From Pagrus major (lineage: Eukaryota > Chordata > Actinopteri > Spariformes > Sparidae): a stretch of 64,000 bases of DNA. The position numbers and the translations under genes were made by a program. The stretch covers positions 29,388,508-29,452,507 of the forward strand of contig NC_133221.1 in NCBI RefSeq assembly GCF_040436345.1, given 5' to 3'. Under the pieces are notes generated by a model. That model was given only the letters and a program-made list of their open reading frames with translations. It was not told where the DNA came from and searched no databases. The first letter of the stretch is position 1. Each line of letters starts with the position of its first letter. Positions 1-11,400 of this stretch are shown here, piece by piece.

Positions 1-45
1 TTAAAATGTTTTCCCCAAAACTACATAGTGCACCTATAATTAAAA
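1..45. mobile_element. End of a MITE cut by the window edge
   Basis: On the minus strand this reads as the terminal motif TGCACTATGTAGTTTTGG, the same end that opens the element at about 13,880 and, in a variant form, the one at 40,760. Only the terminus is inside the window. A similar short piece lies at about 4,808-4,825. The assignment rests on these internal copies. Confidence 0.5.
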
Positions 46-68
46 ATAATTTAGCAGTAGGCTAAGCG

Positions 69-215
<147 letters not shown>

Positions 216-510
216 AAAAGTCATTATAAACACATAATAACTGAAACTGGCTTCCTCCATTAAATCTCCCTGATTTTAGCTGCTTTTGCGTCGGTGTATC
301 AAAATAGGAGGAATGACTATAAAAAGTCCCACTTCTATGGTTTGCAGATTTATAAGGTAGAAGTTTTTGTTTTTATTCATAAAATCATAGATTGTTCCAG
401 CCTACATCCCTTTTTATTATGCAGTGTTACCTCTGGGTATGTGTGCTATATAAATTAACCTCCCTGCATTGCATGTCAAACATCTCATCGGGCACTGAGA
501 GTTCACGCTG

Positions 511-1614
511 TCACACATCCGTGCGCCTCCTCTCCATCCACCGCCGGAACGGGCCGAGCAGCGCCCGCCTCATCTCCGCGTTCCTCAGCCCGTACACCAG
601 CGGGTTGATGCACGGTGGCACTAAAACCATCACCGCCAAGGATATGTGGAACACGGTTGCCGTTGTCGCTGTGTGGACGCCCTCATACTCCCACAGCACG
701 TCCGGGGCGACTTTGATGAGCAGCGGGAGCAGCTGCAGGAGCAGCATGCCGCAGTAGAACAGCATAGTCTTGCGCGCTGCGGTGTTGACAGCGTCGAACG
801 GGATCATCGCGTTGCTCGCGTCCTGGTACATCCTGAAGTAGCAGAAAACGTAGACCAGCAGGCACAGCAGTAGAGTAGCGAAGCCAAAGACTTTGCGAAA
901 GACGGCAGGGGCACGGGGGAAACCCATGTGCTGCTCCACCACGTCTGGCTCGCACAGAAGTCCGCTGATGAACGGTTCATTCTTTTGCTCTTCTCCTGTG
1001 TGCAGCAACACCGTGGCGACGGTGCCGACGGAGATGGAGCTGACCCAAATGGCGGTCAGGGCCAGCCGCAGGCGCACCCGAGTGAGGATGACCGGGTAAT
1101 GGATGGCGTGGCACACGTAGAAATAGCGCTCCATCGCCATGCACGTGATGGAGTAGAGGCTGGAGAAGATGCTGGAGGCTCCCACGAAGTACTGGACGCG
1201 ACACCAGAGGCTAAACTCCATCGTCCGGCGTTGAACTAGTGCGTGGATGACCGACGGGGCGAAGGTGACAGTCTGCACGAGGTCGCTCATAATCAGATTC
1301 GTGAAGAAAGTAACGCGCGGCTCCCAAGAGAGGTCGTCCGAACGCCCCAGTCGGAACAATGTAAAGCCGTTAACCAGCAGTGAGAAAAGAGTGAGCAACA
1401 CAAAAATGCATATCACCGCTGGAACTGCCTGTCCATAGGGCAGGATGGAGAGGAAGAGGCAGCCGGCAGCGTTCAGCCGCTCGGTTACGCGCGGGTCAGT
1501 TCGGTTCTCCTCGTTGAGCCAGTCGCACTGCTCGGTGAGGTTGTGCTCCTCCGTGATCGTCATCAAGTTTGTTATTGACATTCTGTTGCGAATACAATGT
1601 GATGTTCTAATCAT
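511..1614 (-). CDS. Odorant-receptor-like GPCR (odorant receptor 131-2-like), single exon
   Basis: This uninterrupted 367-codon frame encodes a seven-helix class A receptor, probably a plasma-membrane chemoreceptor. The N-terminus carries two N-glycosylation sequons (NLT and NRT). TM1 contains LLVNG, TM2 has LIMSD with the conserved Asp, and TM3 ends in MAMERYFYVCHAIHYPV, an odorant-receptor-like ERY motif. TM4 has the conserved Trp, an extracellular-loop Cys can pair with the Cys before TM3, and TM7 ends PPCINPLVYGLRN with NPxxY. The start is uncertain. The first Met is at 1614, but Met12 (codon 1579-1581) and Met18 would also leave a normal N-terminus. A single coding exon is usual for this family. 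It resembles the teleost group annotated as odorant receptor 131-2-like, by motif memory rather than by search. No ligand can be inferred. No second receptor copy was seen in the window. Confidence 0.85.
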   Translation of the reverse strand: MIRTSHCIRNRMSITNLMTITEEHNLTEQCDWLNEENRTDPRVTERLNAAGCLFLSILPYGQAVPAVICIFVLLTLFSLLVNGFTLFRLGRSDDLSWEPRVTFFTNLIMSDLVQTVTFAPSVIHALVQRRTMEFSLWCRVQYFVGASSIFSSLYSITCMAMERYFYVCHAIHYPVILTRVRLRLALTAIWVSSISVGTVATVLLHTGEEQKNEPFISGLLCEPDVVEQHMGFPRAPAVFRKVFGFATLLLCLLVYVFCYFRMYQDASNAMIPFDAVNTAARKTMLFYCGMLLLQLLPLLIKVAPDVLWEYEGVHTATTATVFHISLAVMVLVPPCINPLVYGLRNAEMRRALLGPFRRWMERRRTDV

Positions 1615-2800
1615 TTACTTTCTTGTGAGCCTGAGAGGACGCCTCTTCCAGCAGTTCCAGCTATAACATGACTTGTCAGCCCCCCTCACACACAGTATAT
1701 ATAGGCATGCACACTTACTCCTTAACGACCTCTGTAGTCACCGGAATCAGGTCCTGACCCCCCATCGAGGTATTTAATTGAGTTCATATATGGAAGTTAT
1801 TTGTTACAGCCCCAGTGCTGTGGGTGTGTTTTCTTGTGTCCCATTCAGGTGATACCCTCATCCTCCCCCTCCTCCTCGTCAGTGTATGGAGCGCCACACC
1901 TGAGGCTACTTGCCACTTAGGCAAACCAGTATAGGTTGCCGCGGATGCCAGTGGGCTGGGGCGACCGTGACATGCAGAGAGCCTGAGCGCATGAGCTACG
2001 ACCGACAGTTTTTTCTTAAAGACAGTAGCATCTTGGTTAATTAGTGTTTTTTGCTGGCTTAAATAAGGCAGTTTTTGAGTTACCGTTACCCAGTGTTTCT
2101 TTCCCCTTCTTTACACCCGGTTTATTATTTAACTGTTACTCCCTTCATCCCCTAGCCATACGGGGACGTAACATATTTCATCACTGAAGTCATCTGGAGC
2201 GCTCCATTACCGTGAGCATGTTCTTGTTTGGCCACCTTAAAAAACATAATGAAAAATGGAATTGTTTAGACTTTATTCTCAACACAAAAAGATAGACTTG
2301 TGTCTAGAAATCTGGTAACTTCCATCATTAAATCATCATGAATCAGAACTTTGGGAAAAAATAAAAAACAAAACTTATTTTTCCTCAATGAAACCCAACA
2401 AATGTTTTTTCCCCCTTGAAAGTCACAATTCCTCAGTACCTGGTGTGACATCTGATTGGTTTAATCAGATATTGATCATTCAAATTATTTGAATTCTCTG
2501 TCATGGTGGACATCAGGTGTCATTCATTCATTTGTGTGTATTGACACACTGCCTGCTGATACACTGAAGTGACTTTATAATTAATGTTAATAATCATCAT
2601 AATCATCATCATCTTATGAGTGGCACCTGTGCTTGAAGTCCAGCATAAGAAAAATGTCCTCCTTGTGACAATGCATTGCACAAAAAAAATGAAGGAAGCT
2701 GGAGAAAAATAAAACAAATTGTTGATGATGGTAGAACAGTTCCCAGGAACATCTCACATCTTGGCAAGTAGAACAGCACTCAGTAAGCGCAGCAGCCCCA
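1615..2800. other. Spacer with no recognised gene
   Basis: Only short frames without family motifs occur here. The stretch at about 1,740-2,030 is more GC-rich and contains a pyrimidine tract, but it matches nothing I can name. Confidence 0.4.
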
Positions 2801-2804
2801 TTTC

Positions 2805-3092
2805 ATAATCACTCATAGATACAGCCACCTAAATATACCTGATTTTCTTCATCAACATCCATGCATTATTCCCTGAGTAATTAATTAAATTGTCAGGAAA
2901 CACCCTATCTCGCAACTTTAAAGAGTGAGAAAAAATTGATCTGCACCAAAAGTTAAGGAGGTCTATTCTGGACTGAGACCCATCCTCAATGAAGTGTCTT
3001 TGAAATCTGTTCAGTAGTTTTTGTGTAATCCCGCTGACAAACCAACAAACACAGGTGAAAACATAACCTCCTTGGTGGAGGTAATTAAACTT
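2805..3092 (+). repeat. Interspersed repeat, copy 1
   Basis: The segment contains GAGGTCTATTCTG, ATCTGTTCAGTAGTTTTTGTGTA and the end CTCCTTGGTGGAGGTAATTAAA in that order. The same phrases recur in the same order and orientation at about 50,835-51,055. The two copies are diverged relatives of one dispersed family. It carries no coding sequence, and its class (SINE or a LINE 3' end) was not determined. Confidence 0.6.
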
Positions 3093-5177
3093 GTCAGAGC
3101 TTTCAGTGTCTATTTGTTATGTTAAGTTTAATGGTAGGTCCCATTCAAATGTCACAGTTTGACATGCATCAGCTGGCTGGAACCATAAATCCAAACATGA
3201 CTATAAACTAGATTTTTCACCTTCCTACAGAGAACAATGTAGTTTTCATCCTAATTCATGAGAAGCAAATCATCTTTAGAGTAAGTGACCAAAAGGGGCA
3301 GACTGACTCCTGGTGGTAACCACTGGTAACTGCAGTGCAGAGGTCAGCACCTCATACATCTGAGGCCGGATTCATGCTGCATGGTGCAATTACTATATTT
3401 TAAACTGGAGACATTGTGATGCAGTTATGTTGTATTGTTGTTAAAGATCCAGGTAGTACAGGTGCAGGTCTTCATGCTGAATGAATGACTTAATGGATGG
3501 ATGAATCAATCAATTATGCATGGAGTTCATTTGTGCCAGATCCATAAAGCTGATTTTACAAACCTTTTAGAATAGATTTTGTTGAGATGTGTACAATGTA
3601 AGGGTAGAGGTGCGTTACATTTGGTCGCCTGTAGCTACAACATCCAGGGAAACATCAGATAATACACCAGAGAGTGAGGGAGTGAATGCGACAAAATGTA
3701 ATGTGAATAAAACTTTAATACATTAGCTCATCTGTAAAATGAGTCACATCAGATAGATTTTCATCATGATTGTTTAACAATGAAGACAGCATCTCCCGTG
3801 ATCCCACTGTATTTTACGACCCAATAAAAAAAGTTTTTTTACGCCAAAACGTGATCTTATCCTAAAACTCACCAAGTGATTTTTTAACCAGACCATAACA
3901 ACAGCACTGTCACAATAGAAAATAGAAAATTTAACTTAAAGAAACATACAGTTATAAAGAAATCTTAAGTTTCAACTTCAGTGGTTTGCAGAAATGTACA
4001 TTGACAGCATTTGTTCTGGTAATTGGGCTGCATAAACACAGGAGAGAAATCAGTTTAGATCCCACATTGAAAATGGACAATGACAATTTTTTATCACCTG
4101 CCTCTCAAGGCTTCTTTTTGAGAAGAAAACTTGAGAAAAAATACAAATTAAAATGTCAGTCTTGCCTTCTTTTTCTGGCTTTTGAGATAAACATAAGATT
4201 TTTCTTTCTAAAAACTTAATTTTTTATGTTTTGATGGTCAGAATATTTCAGGGTTGTGCCGAGCCACTTCGTGATAAAATGTACCCTTTCAAATCATCAT
4301 AGTACAATGCAAAAGAAAATGGCACTTTCCCAAGTCACTCCTCCAGAATATGTTTTTTTTTTAGTAAAGCTTTAGATGTTGGTGCAGATCTACTACTTCG
4401 GTCATTTAGCTGGATCATTAGGAGAGCAGGAGTTTCACTGGGAGAATAGATCAAATCTGCAGTGAACTGATTTCTCAGAGGAATGAACCATACTGCTGCT
4501 GTCATTGGTATTTTCCCATTGATTGTTGAGAGTTATTTTCCTTTAATAAAATTCTGTGTCCTGAGTGTCTTTTTTTTCCTGTGTGCACAGTTCTAATATG
4601 ACTGCCAATGTTAGATGTGTCTAACTTTGTAGGTGCTGAGGTGTCATGGACTAATTTTTGCTAAGAGTCAAAAACCGCTTCCACACTAGAAGTGCAGAGT
4701 TGGAATAAATGGGATCTATTTTAATTCATCGAAAAAAACATTTTAGAATGTGCAGACATAGGCAGACAGACAGACATATTAAAAGGTGCAATATGTTAGA
4801 GACTTCCGAAACTACATAGTGCACGTTTAAATGTGGACGAGGCTAGAGTTAACAGCCATGCTAACAGCTCTGCAAGGCTGTACAGGCACAGAGGTGCTTT
4901 GAGCTACATGCCAATCATGCTAACATGCTCACGATGTTAAATTGCTGATGTTTAGCAAATATGTTTACCATTCTAGCTATCTTACTTAGCATGCTAAAAT
5001 TTGCTGATCAACAAATGAAGCAGAGCGGAGGCGGACTGGAAGACCATTCGTTTTGTGGCTTTTTTGGTCATAAACCAAAGAGTTGATCCGATGATGGCAC
5101 AAGATCAGAAGTTAAGTATGCATGGAAAAAAAATGCCTTTCCTCCAGCCATGCCACTAGCATAGCTAAAACCACCTT
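3093..5177. other. Spacer with short repeat fragments only
   Basis: No coding gene was recognised. A terminal MITE motif occurs near 4,808. The stretch 4,850-5,010 is rich in GCTAACATGCTAA-like phrases that are common in dispersed teleost repeats. Confidence 0.4.
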
Positions 5178-5594
5178 ACCATGGTGGAGGGGTTTGAGCA
5201 CCTGAATGATCCTAGGAGCTATGTTGTCCGGGGCTTAATGCCCCTGGTAGGGTCTCCCAAGGCAAACAGGTCCTAGGTGACAGGTCAGACTAAGAGCAGT
5301 TCCAAAGCTCCCTATGAAAGAGATAAGAACAAGGACGTTTACGTCGCCCGGAATGGCGTCACTGGGGCCCCACCCTGGAGCCAGGCCCGAGGTTGGGGCT
5401 CGCAGGCGAGCGCCTGGTGGCCGGGTCACTGCCCACGGGACCCGGCCGGGCATAGCCCGAAGGAGCGGCGTGGGCCCGCCCTCCAGTAGGCTCACCACCC
5501 ACAGGAGGGTTCAGAAGGGGCTGGTGTGGTGTGATTTGGGTGGCTGTCCTGGGCGGGTGCTCCGACAACCCAATCCCCGGACAGTGACTCTAGC

Positions 5595-6309
5595 CATGGG
5601 GACATGGAATGTCACCTCGCTGGGGGGAAAAGAGCCTGAGCTAGTGCGGGAGGTTGAGCGCTACCGGCTAGAGATAGTTGGGCTCACCTCCATGCACAGT
5701 CTGGGCTCTGGAACCCAACTCCTTGAAAGAGGCTGGACTCTCTTCTACTCTGGAGTTGCCCGCGGTGAGAGGCGGCAAGCTGGTGTGGGCTTGCTCATAG
5801 CTCCCCAGCTCAGCCGCCATGTGTTGGAGTTTTCCCCGGTGAACGAGAGGGTCGTCTCCCTGCGCCTTCGGGTCGGGGATAGGTCTCTCACTGTTGTTTC
5901 GGCCTACGGGCCAAACAGCAGTGCAGAGTACCCGGCCTTCTTGGAGTCCCTGGGAGGGGTACTGGAGAGTGCTCCAACTGGGGACTCTACTCTACTGGGG
6001 GACTTCAACACTCATGTGGGCGGCGACAGTGTTACCTGGAGGGGTGTGATTGGGAGGAACGGCCTCCCCGATCTGAACCCGAGTGGTGTTCTGTTGTTGG
6101 ACTTCTGTGCTAGTCACAGATTGTCCATAACGAACACCATGTTCAAGCATAAGGGTGTCCATCAGTGCACGTGGCACCAGGATGCCCTAGGCCGGAGGTC
6201 AATGATCGACTTTGTGGTTGTGTCATCTGACCTCCGGCCGTATGTCTTGGATACTCGGGTGAAGAGAGGGGCTGAGCTGTCAACTGATCACCACCTGGTG
6301 GTGAGTTAG
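5595..6309 (+). pseudogene. Rex3 endonuclease region, ended by a premature stop
   Basis: This is the apurinic-endonuclease-like domain of the Rex3 element. It begins at [11 protein letters not shown], continues through [20 protein letters not shown], the metal-binding LLGDFN block and [14 protein letters not shown], and ends with the catalytic STDHHLVVS block. The frame stays open from 5,314. A TAG at 6,307-6,309 then separates it from the connector and RT, which continue in the same element from 6,354. In intact relatives these are parts of one polyprotein, so this part is disabled here. Confidence 0.8.
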
Positions 6310-6353
6310 ATCTGCTGGCAGGGGAGGAAGCTGGACAGACTTGGCCGACCCAA

Positions 6354-8447
6354 ATGTATTGTGAGGTCTGCTGGGAACATCTGGTGGAACCCTCTGTCGG
6401 GGAGGTCTTCAACTCCCACCTCCGGGAGAGCTTTGACCAGATCCCGAGGGAGGCTGGGGACATTGAGTCCGAATGGACCTTGTTCTCCGCTTCTATTGTT
6501 GACGTGGCTGTTCGAAGCTGTGGCCGTAAGGTCTCTGGTGCCTGTCGTGACGGCAATCCCCGAACCCGGTGGTGGACACCGAAAGTAAGGGATGCTGTCA
6601 AGCTGAAGAAGGAGTCCTATCGAGCCTGGTTGGCTCGGGGGACTCCTGAGGCAGCTGATGGGTACCGGCAGGCCAAGCGTGCTGCAGCGCGGGCAGTCGC
6701 GGAAGCAAAGGCTCGGGTCTGGGAAAAGTTCGGGGAGGCCATGGAGGAGGACTACCAGTCGGCCTCAAGGAAATTCTGGCAAACCATCCGGCGCCTCAGG
6801 AAGGGGAAGCAGCCCTCCACCAACACTGTTTACGGTGGAGGTGGGGAGCTGTTGACCTCGACTGGGGATATCGTCGGGCGGTGGAAGGGGTACTTCGAGG
6901 ATCTCCTCAATCCCACTGACACACCTTCCATAGAGGAAGCAGAGGCTGGGGACTCGGAGGTTGATCCATTCATCACCCAAGCCGAAGTCACCGAGGTAGT
7001 CTGGAAGCTCCTCAGTGGCAAAGCACCGGTGGTGGATGAGATCTGCCCTGAGTACCTCAAGTCTTTGGATGTTGTGGGGCTGTTTTGGTTGCAACATCGC
7101 ATGGCAGTCGGGGACAGTGCCTCTGGACTGGCAGACTGGGGTGGTGGTCTCTCTATTCAAAAAGGGGGACCAGAGGGTGTGTTCCAACTATCGGGGGATC
7201 ACACTCCTCAGCCTCCCTGGTAAAGTCTATTCCAGGGTACTGGAGAGGACAATTCGGCTGATAGTCGAACCTCGGATTCAGGAGGAACAATGCGGTTTTT
7301 GTCCTGGCCGTGGAACACTGGACCAGCTCTATACCCTCCACAGGGTGCTTGAGGGTTCATGGGAGTTTTCCCAACCAGTCCACATGTGTTTTGTGGACTT
7401 GGAGAAGGCATTCTCGACCGTGTCCCTCGTGGCATTATGTGGGAGGTGCTTCGGGAGTACGGGGTCGGGGGCCCTCTGCTAAGGGCTGTACGGTCCCTGT
7501 ACGACCAGAGCAGGAGCCTGGTTCGCATTGCCGGCAATAAGTCAGACCTGTTCCCGGTGCATGTTGGACTCCGGCAGGGCTGCCCTTTGTCACTAGTTCT
7601 GTTTTTTATGGACAGAATTTCTAGGCACAGTCATGGGCCAGAGGGGATCTGGTTCGGGAGCCACTGAATTTCATCCCTGCTTTTCACAGACGATGTTGTC
7701 TTGTTGGCTCCTTCAAGCCAGGACCTCCAGCATGTCCTGGGGCAGTTTGCAGCCAAGTGTGAAGCAGCTGGGATGAGAATCAGCACCTCCAAGTCTGAGG
7801 CCATGGTTCTCGACCGGAAAAAGGTGGCTTGCTCCCTCCAGATTGGGGGAGAGTTCCTGCCTCAAGTGGAGGAGTTCAAGTATCTTGGGGTCTTGTTCAC
7901 TAGTGAGGGAAGGATGAGCGCTAGATTGACAGGCGGATCGGTGCAGCGGCCGCAGTAATGCGGTCGTTGTATCTGTCTGTTGTGGTGAAGACCGATTTAC
8001 CGGTCCATCTACGTTCCTACCCTCACCTATGGTCATGAACTTTGGGTCGTGACCGAAAGAATAAGATCCCGGATACAAGCGGCCGAAATTAGTTTCCTTC
8101 GCAGGGTGGCGGGGCGCTCCCTTAGAGATAGGATGAGGAGCTCTGTCACATGGGAGGAGCTCGCAGTAGAGCCGCTGCTCCTCCACATCAAGAGGAGCCA
8201 GCTGAGGTGGCTTGGGCATCTGTATCGGATGCCCCCTGGACGCCTCCCTCGGGAGGTGTTCCAGGCATGCCCCACTGGGAGGAGGAGACCCCGAGGAAGA
8301 CCCAGGACACGCTGGAGTGACTATGTCACCCGGCTGGCCTGGGAACGCCTTGGGATCCTCCCGGAGGAGCTGGAGGAAGTGTCCGGGAAGAGGGAAGTCT
8401 GGGTGTCACTGCTTAGACAGCTGCCCCCGCGACACTGCCCCGGATAA
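6354..8447 (+). pseudogene. Rex3 reverse transcriptase region, frameshifted
   Basis: The connector and RT of the same Rex3 copy are spread over three frame segments: 6,354 to about 7,080, then about 7,080-7,420, then about 7,420 onward. The last is interrupted by a TGA at 7,665-7,667 and by damage around 7,920-8,040. Recognisable blocks are CSNYRGITLLSLPGKVYSR, a CGFCPGRGT block, LRQGCPLS, the FTDD active-site box (the family usually has Ala in the second position, from memory) and a C-terminal RPRGRPRTRW block. It ends at a TAA at 8,445-8,447, just before the ATGG tail. No functional enzyme is possible from this copy. Confidence 0.85.
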
Positions 8448-8457
8448 GCGGAAGAAA

Positions 8458-8480
8458 ATGGATGGATGGATGGATGGATA
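8458..8480 (+). repeat. (ATGG)n 3' tail of Rex3
   Basis: A short tandem ATGG run directly follows the end of the Rex3 coding region. RTE-clade elements end in short tandem repeats, so this marks the 3' boundary of the insertion. Confidence 0.85.
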
Positions 8481-11400
8481 AACTAGGTGTAATCTGAGGT
8501 TTTTTTTTTCAGACTTTCAAACTGATACCTGACTGTTATAAATAGTCAAAAGTGCAAATTATACATGAAATATAGTCGTAATTAAATGAAATACACTTGA
8601 GCAGAAGCTCCTGACAATACTACAAATAATACAATACTCTCAAAAATTACCAGAGAGGGTTTAATCAACATCTCTCTGACATGGGTTTTTTTTTTTTTAC
8701 AACACTGTTTGGGGGAAACGGACATTAAAGAGCGACCTGGGTAAAGGGATAGTGAGGGAAGGGACAGAAGAAGGGCAGAGAGAGCTACAAGAGAAGCAAA
8801 GGAGGAGTCAGGATGGAGGGTTAGAGGGCTGTAGTGGGAGGAGTGATGGCATACCTCCAGCCTTATATAGGGTGTGTTTGTCTGGAAGGTTCAGCTGCTC
8901 CCCCTGGGAATGTCCAGGAATAGAAGGAGGTAGAAAAGAGGAAGGTGGAAAGAGAGGGAGCAAAGGAATGACAGAGACAAAAAGAAAAATTAAAAGAGGA
9001 CAAACTGTTTCCTCTTGGTCTTTTTATTCTTCCTTTGCAAACCAAAATCATCTCACTTTTCCACACGCTCAACCAGCTGGAGGAGGAGCATTTCTGGAAA
9101 ATCTTGAGCGGGGCTGAGCATCAGCTGGTGCTGTCAGTCAGACACCAAACGGGCACCCAATGAAGGTGGTGACATAAGTTGGACGGCATGGAAGCTGAAC
9201 TGTGGCCCACAAGAGAAGGCCGGGATGATGACTGAGACGGGTGAGAGGAGGTTAAGATGGAAAGAGGAGATGGCGCGGATCAAAACACAGTGAATAAGTA
9301 AAGGGTGATGAGATGGGACGAGGATCAGGGATAAGAGTGTGTGAAGTGTGATCGATACAATGAGACGATGGAGGAAAGAGGATGGGAGAAGGAGGTGGAC
9401 AGCAGGGAAGGAAAATGAGGGCTGATAGAAAGAGAAGAAAAATGGATACATATCTGCAATGAAAACTTAGTGTTAACAGCAAGTGAACAATTTGCTTTAA
9501 TTTGTATCATCACATTGAATGATCAGAATTTAACTTTATCTTCCAGTGTGTTTGGGTTTGTCTGTCAGAGCAGATGGGCAAACTGAAGAGGAAGATAGTC
9601 CTGCTCAAACAACTGTGCAACAGTAAATTAATTTAATACATTAAAACAATTGCGATAGCCATCATATCTCCATGTAGAGGTCTCGACCATGATTCATACT
9701 GGGCCTTAATTCATTTTAATTCTACAGACTCACTGACGTCTTCAGTGAGGTCTTATTAAAGCTTTATTATACTGTAAATCATTTTGGCCTGTTTAAACTT
9801 CATAGAATAAGTTCAATGGCTGCCTTAAATATTTGAGTTAACTTGGGTTGAATAGTTAAAGTCTTCTTTTAAGTTTTCTTTTTTGTGAAACACAATTTAA
9901 AGTTAACTGAACTTGAGAACACGTTTGATAAACTCAAGATGTAACTTGAATCAACAACTTTTCAGTCACACCGACAAATTTGATTTCCCTATGCAATTCC
10001 CCAGCTTAATGAGTCAGTTTTTCATTTTTCTCAAAGGTCAACAGTAGCTGCTCCTATTGAGCTACTTTGATCTGACATTAGTATAAGAGCAACACATGAC
10101 ACTCCTCCTAGTAACCTCAATAAAGTGTGAAAGTGTGAGGGACTGAAGATTGAGCTCAATACTAACCTTTATCATGATTAGCACATTTTTCCTTAACGTG
10201 AAAAAAACACAACCATGACTTATCTTTAAATGTCTGAAAGACACACAACAAGTTTCCATCACATGTTTTCTCAAACTATGAAAAAGAGGAGTCTCAGTAG
10301 AGTTTTTAACTCTCAAACAATGCATGCTGGGAAAGTCTGCTAATATGTTGATATATTCTCTACATTTACATTATTTGCAACCTGGAACACGGCAGCATAA
10401 CATTATCCAAGTATTTCAAACCTCTAAAGTTTGATAAATCTGTTACATTGGCTTCACATATCTGAAGGAGGCGCTGATAGACACTGGGCCAAAGGTAATG
10501 TATACGTCAGTAAACCTGTGCCAAAACTGCATGCTATAGTATGACCTTTTAGTGTATTATTTATACACTAATGTAGAAATACTCCATCATGACTGAATTA
10601 TTAGCTCATTGATATCTTTATCAGGTAAAATCATGAATTTGTTACATTAAGTAATATTTAGATCATGATCATAAGAAAACTTAATTTGATACTTGATTCT
10701 TGACTAAATCAGCTAATTTGACGACAACACATACATGCTTAAAAGCAATGAACCATCGAAACTCATCTCAGGCTGGTCCCATACTGTCACTTTATAATCT
10801 GATAAAGTTTGATATCATTTTCATTCTCCTAGCTGCTGGAAAAGCCTGTCTAAGCATTTTAAGATGTACTCAGTCTGTCATGTCTTTTAAAAGCTGCTTT
10901 CCTTCCTCCCGTTGCCTTTTAATAATGAGCCTTTCCTCTTATCAATTGAATGTCTTGTGTAATTCAAGAGTCCTGATAGAAGTTATTAAGGACCACAGCT
11001 GCTGTTGTTTCTATGCCAATGAGACAGTACTCCGAGCATAAATAGATTTCCAGTGAAAGAACCGTCAGACTGCAAAGCCAAACTGCTTAAAATTCCAGAG
11101 TGCACACCAAGATGAGCAGAGACTCCTGGATTGAATTATCTGTCAGCTGACGTGATGGTCTGGAGGAGAAAGGAATCCCTGGGGTTGTGCATTTGATGCG
11201 AGATTACCTCTATCAGACTATTAAAACTATATTATTGTTCACAATGGTAGCTGTAGTAGTTGTTTTGTTGCCATACTAGTAGCATATTCAAGGGATGGAA
11301 ATGTCCATCAGTCCTCTGCTTTGGTTCAAACTGAAATATCTCAACAACTACTTAACGGATTGCCATGAACTTTGGTGCAGGCATTCTGTTTCCCTCTGGA

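Larger units (their letters stand above)
5178..8480 (+). mobile_element. Rex3 (RTE-clade) non-LTR retrotransposon, nearly full length, inactivated
   Basis: This copy carries an AP-type endonuclease region followed by a reverse transcriptase region and ends in an (ATGG)n tail at 8,458-8,480, as expected for Rex3. TGGCAGACTGGGGTGGTGGT (about 7,131-7,150) and CAGGGCTGCCCTTTGTCAC (about 7,576-7,594) match the Rex3 reverse and forward PCR primers as I recall them, the latter on the complementary strand. The endonuclease frame, from about 5,595 (MGTWNVTSL), shows [10 protein letters not shown] and ends STDHHLVVS. The RT region has CSNYRGITLLS, GLRQGCPLS and the catalytic box as FTDD at 7,683-7,694. 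Breaks seen are a stop at 6,307-6,309, frame changes near 7,080 and 7,420, a stop at 7,665-7,667, and further disruption around 7,920-8,040. It is therefore a dead copy. The 5' boundary is approximate. Confidence 0.9.

Noticed and set aside
5235-5568. Minus-strand frames across the Rex3 5' end
   Set aside because: They are antisense shadows of the GC-rich Rex3 sequence.
9134-9513. Long minus-strand frames rich in Ser, Leu, Phe and Pro
   Set aside because: They are the complement of a purine-rich tract, overlap in several frames and show no domain or splice context.
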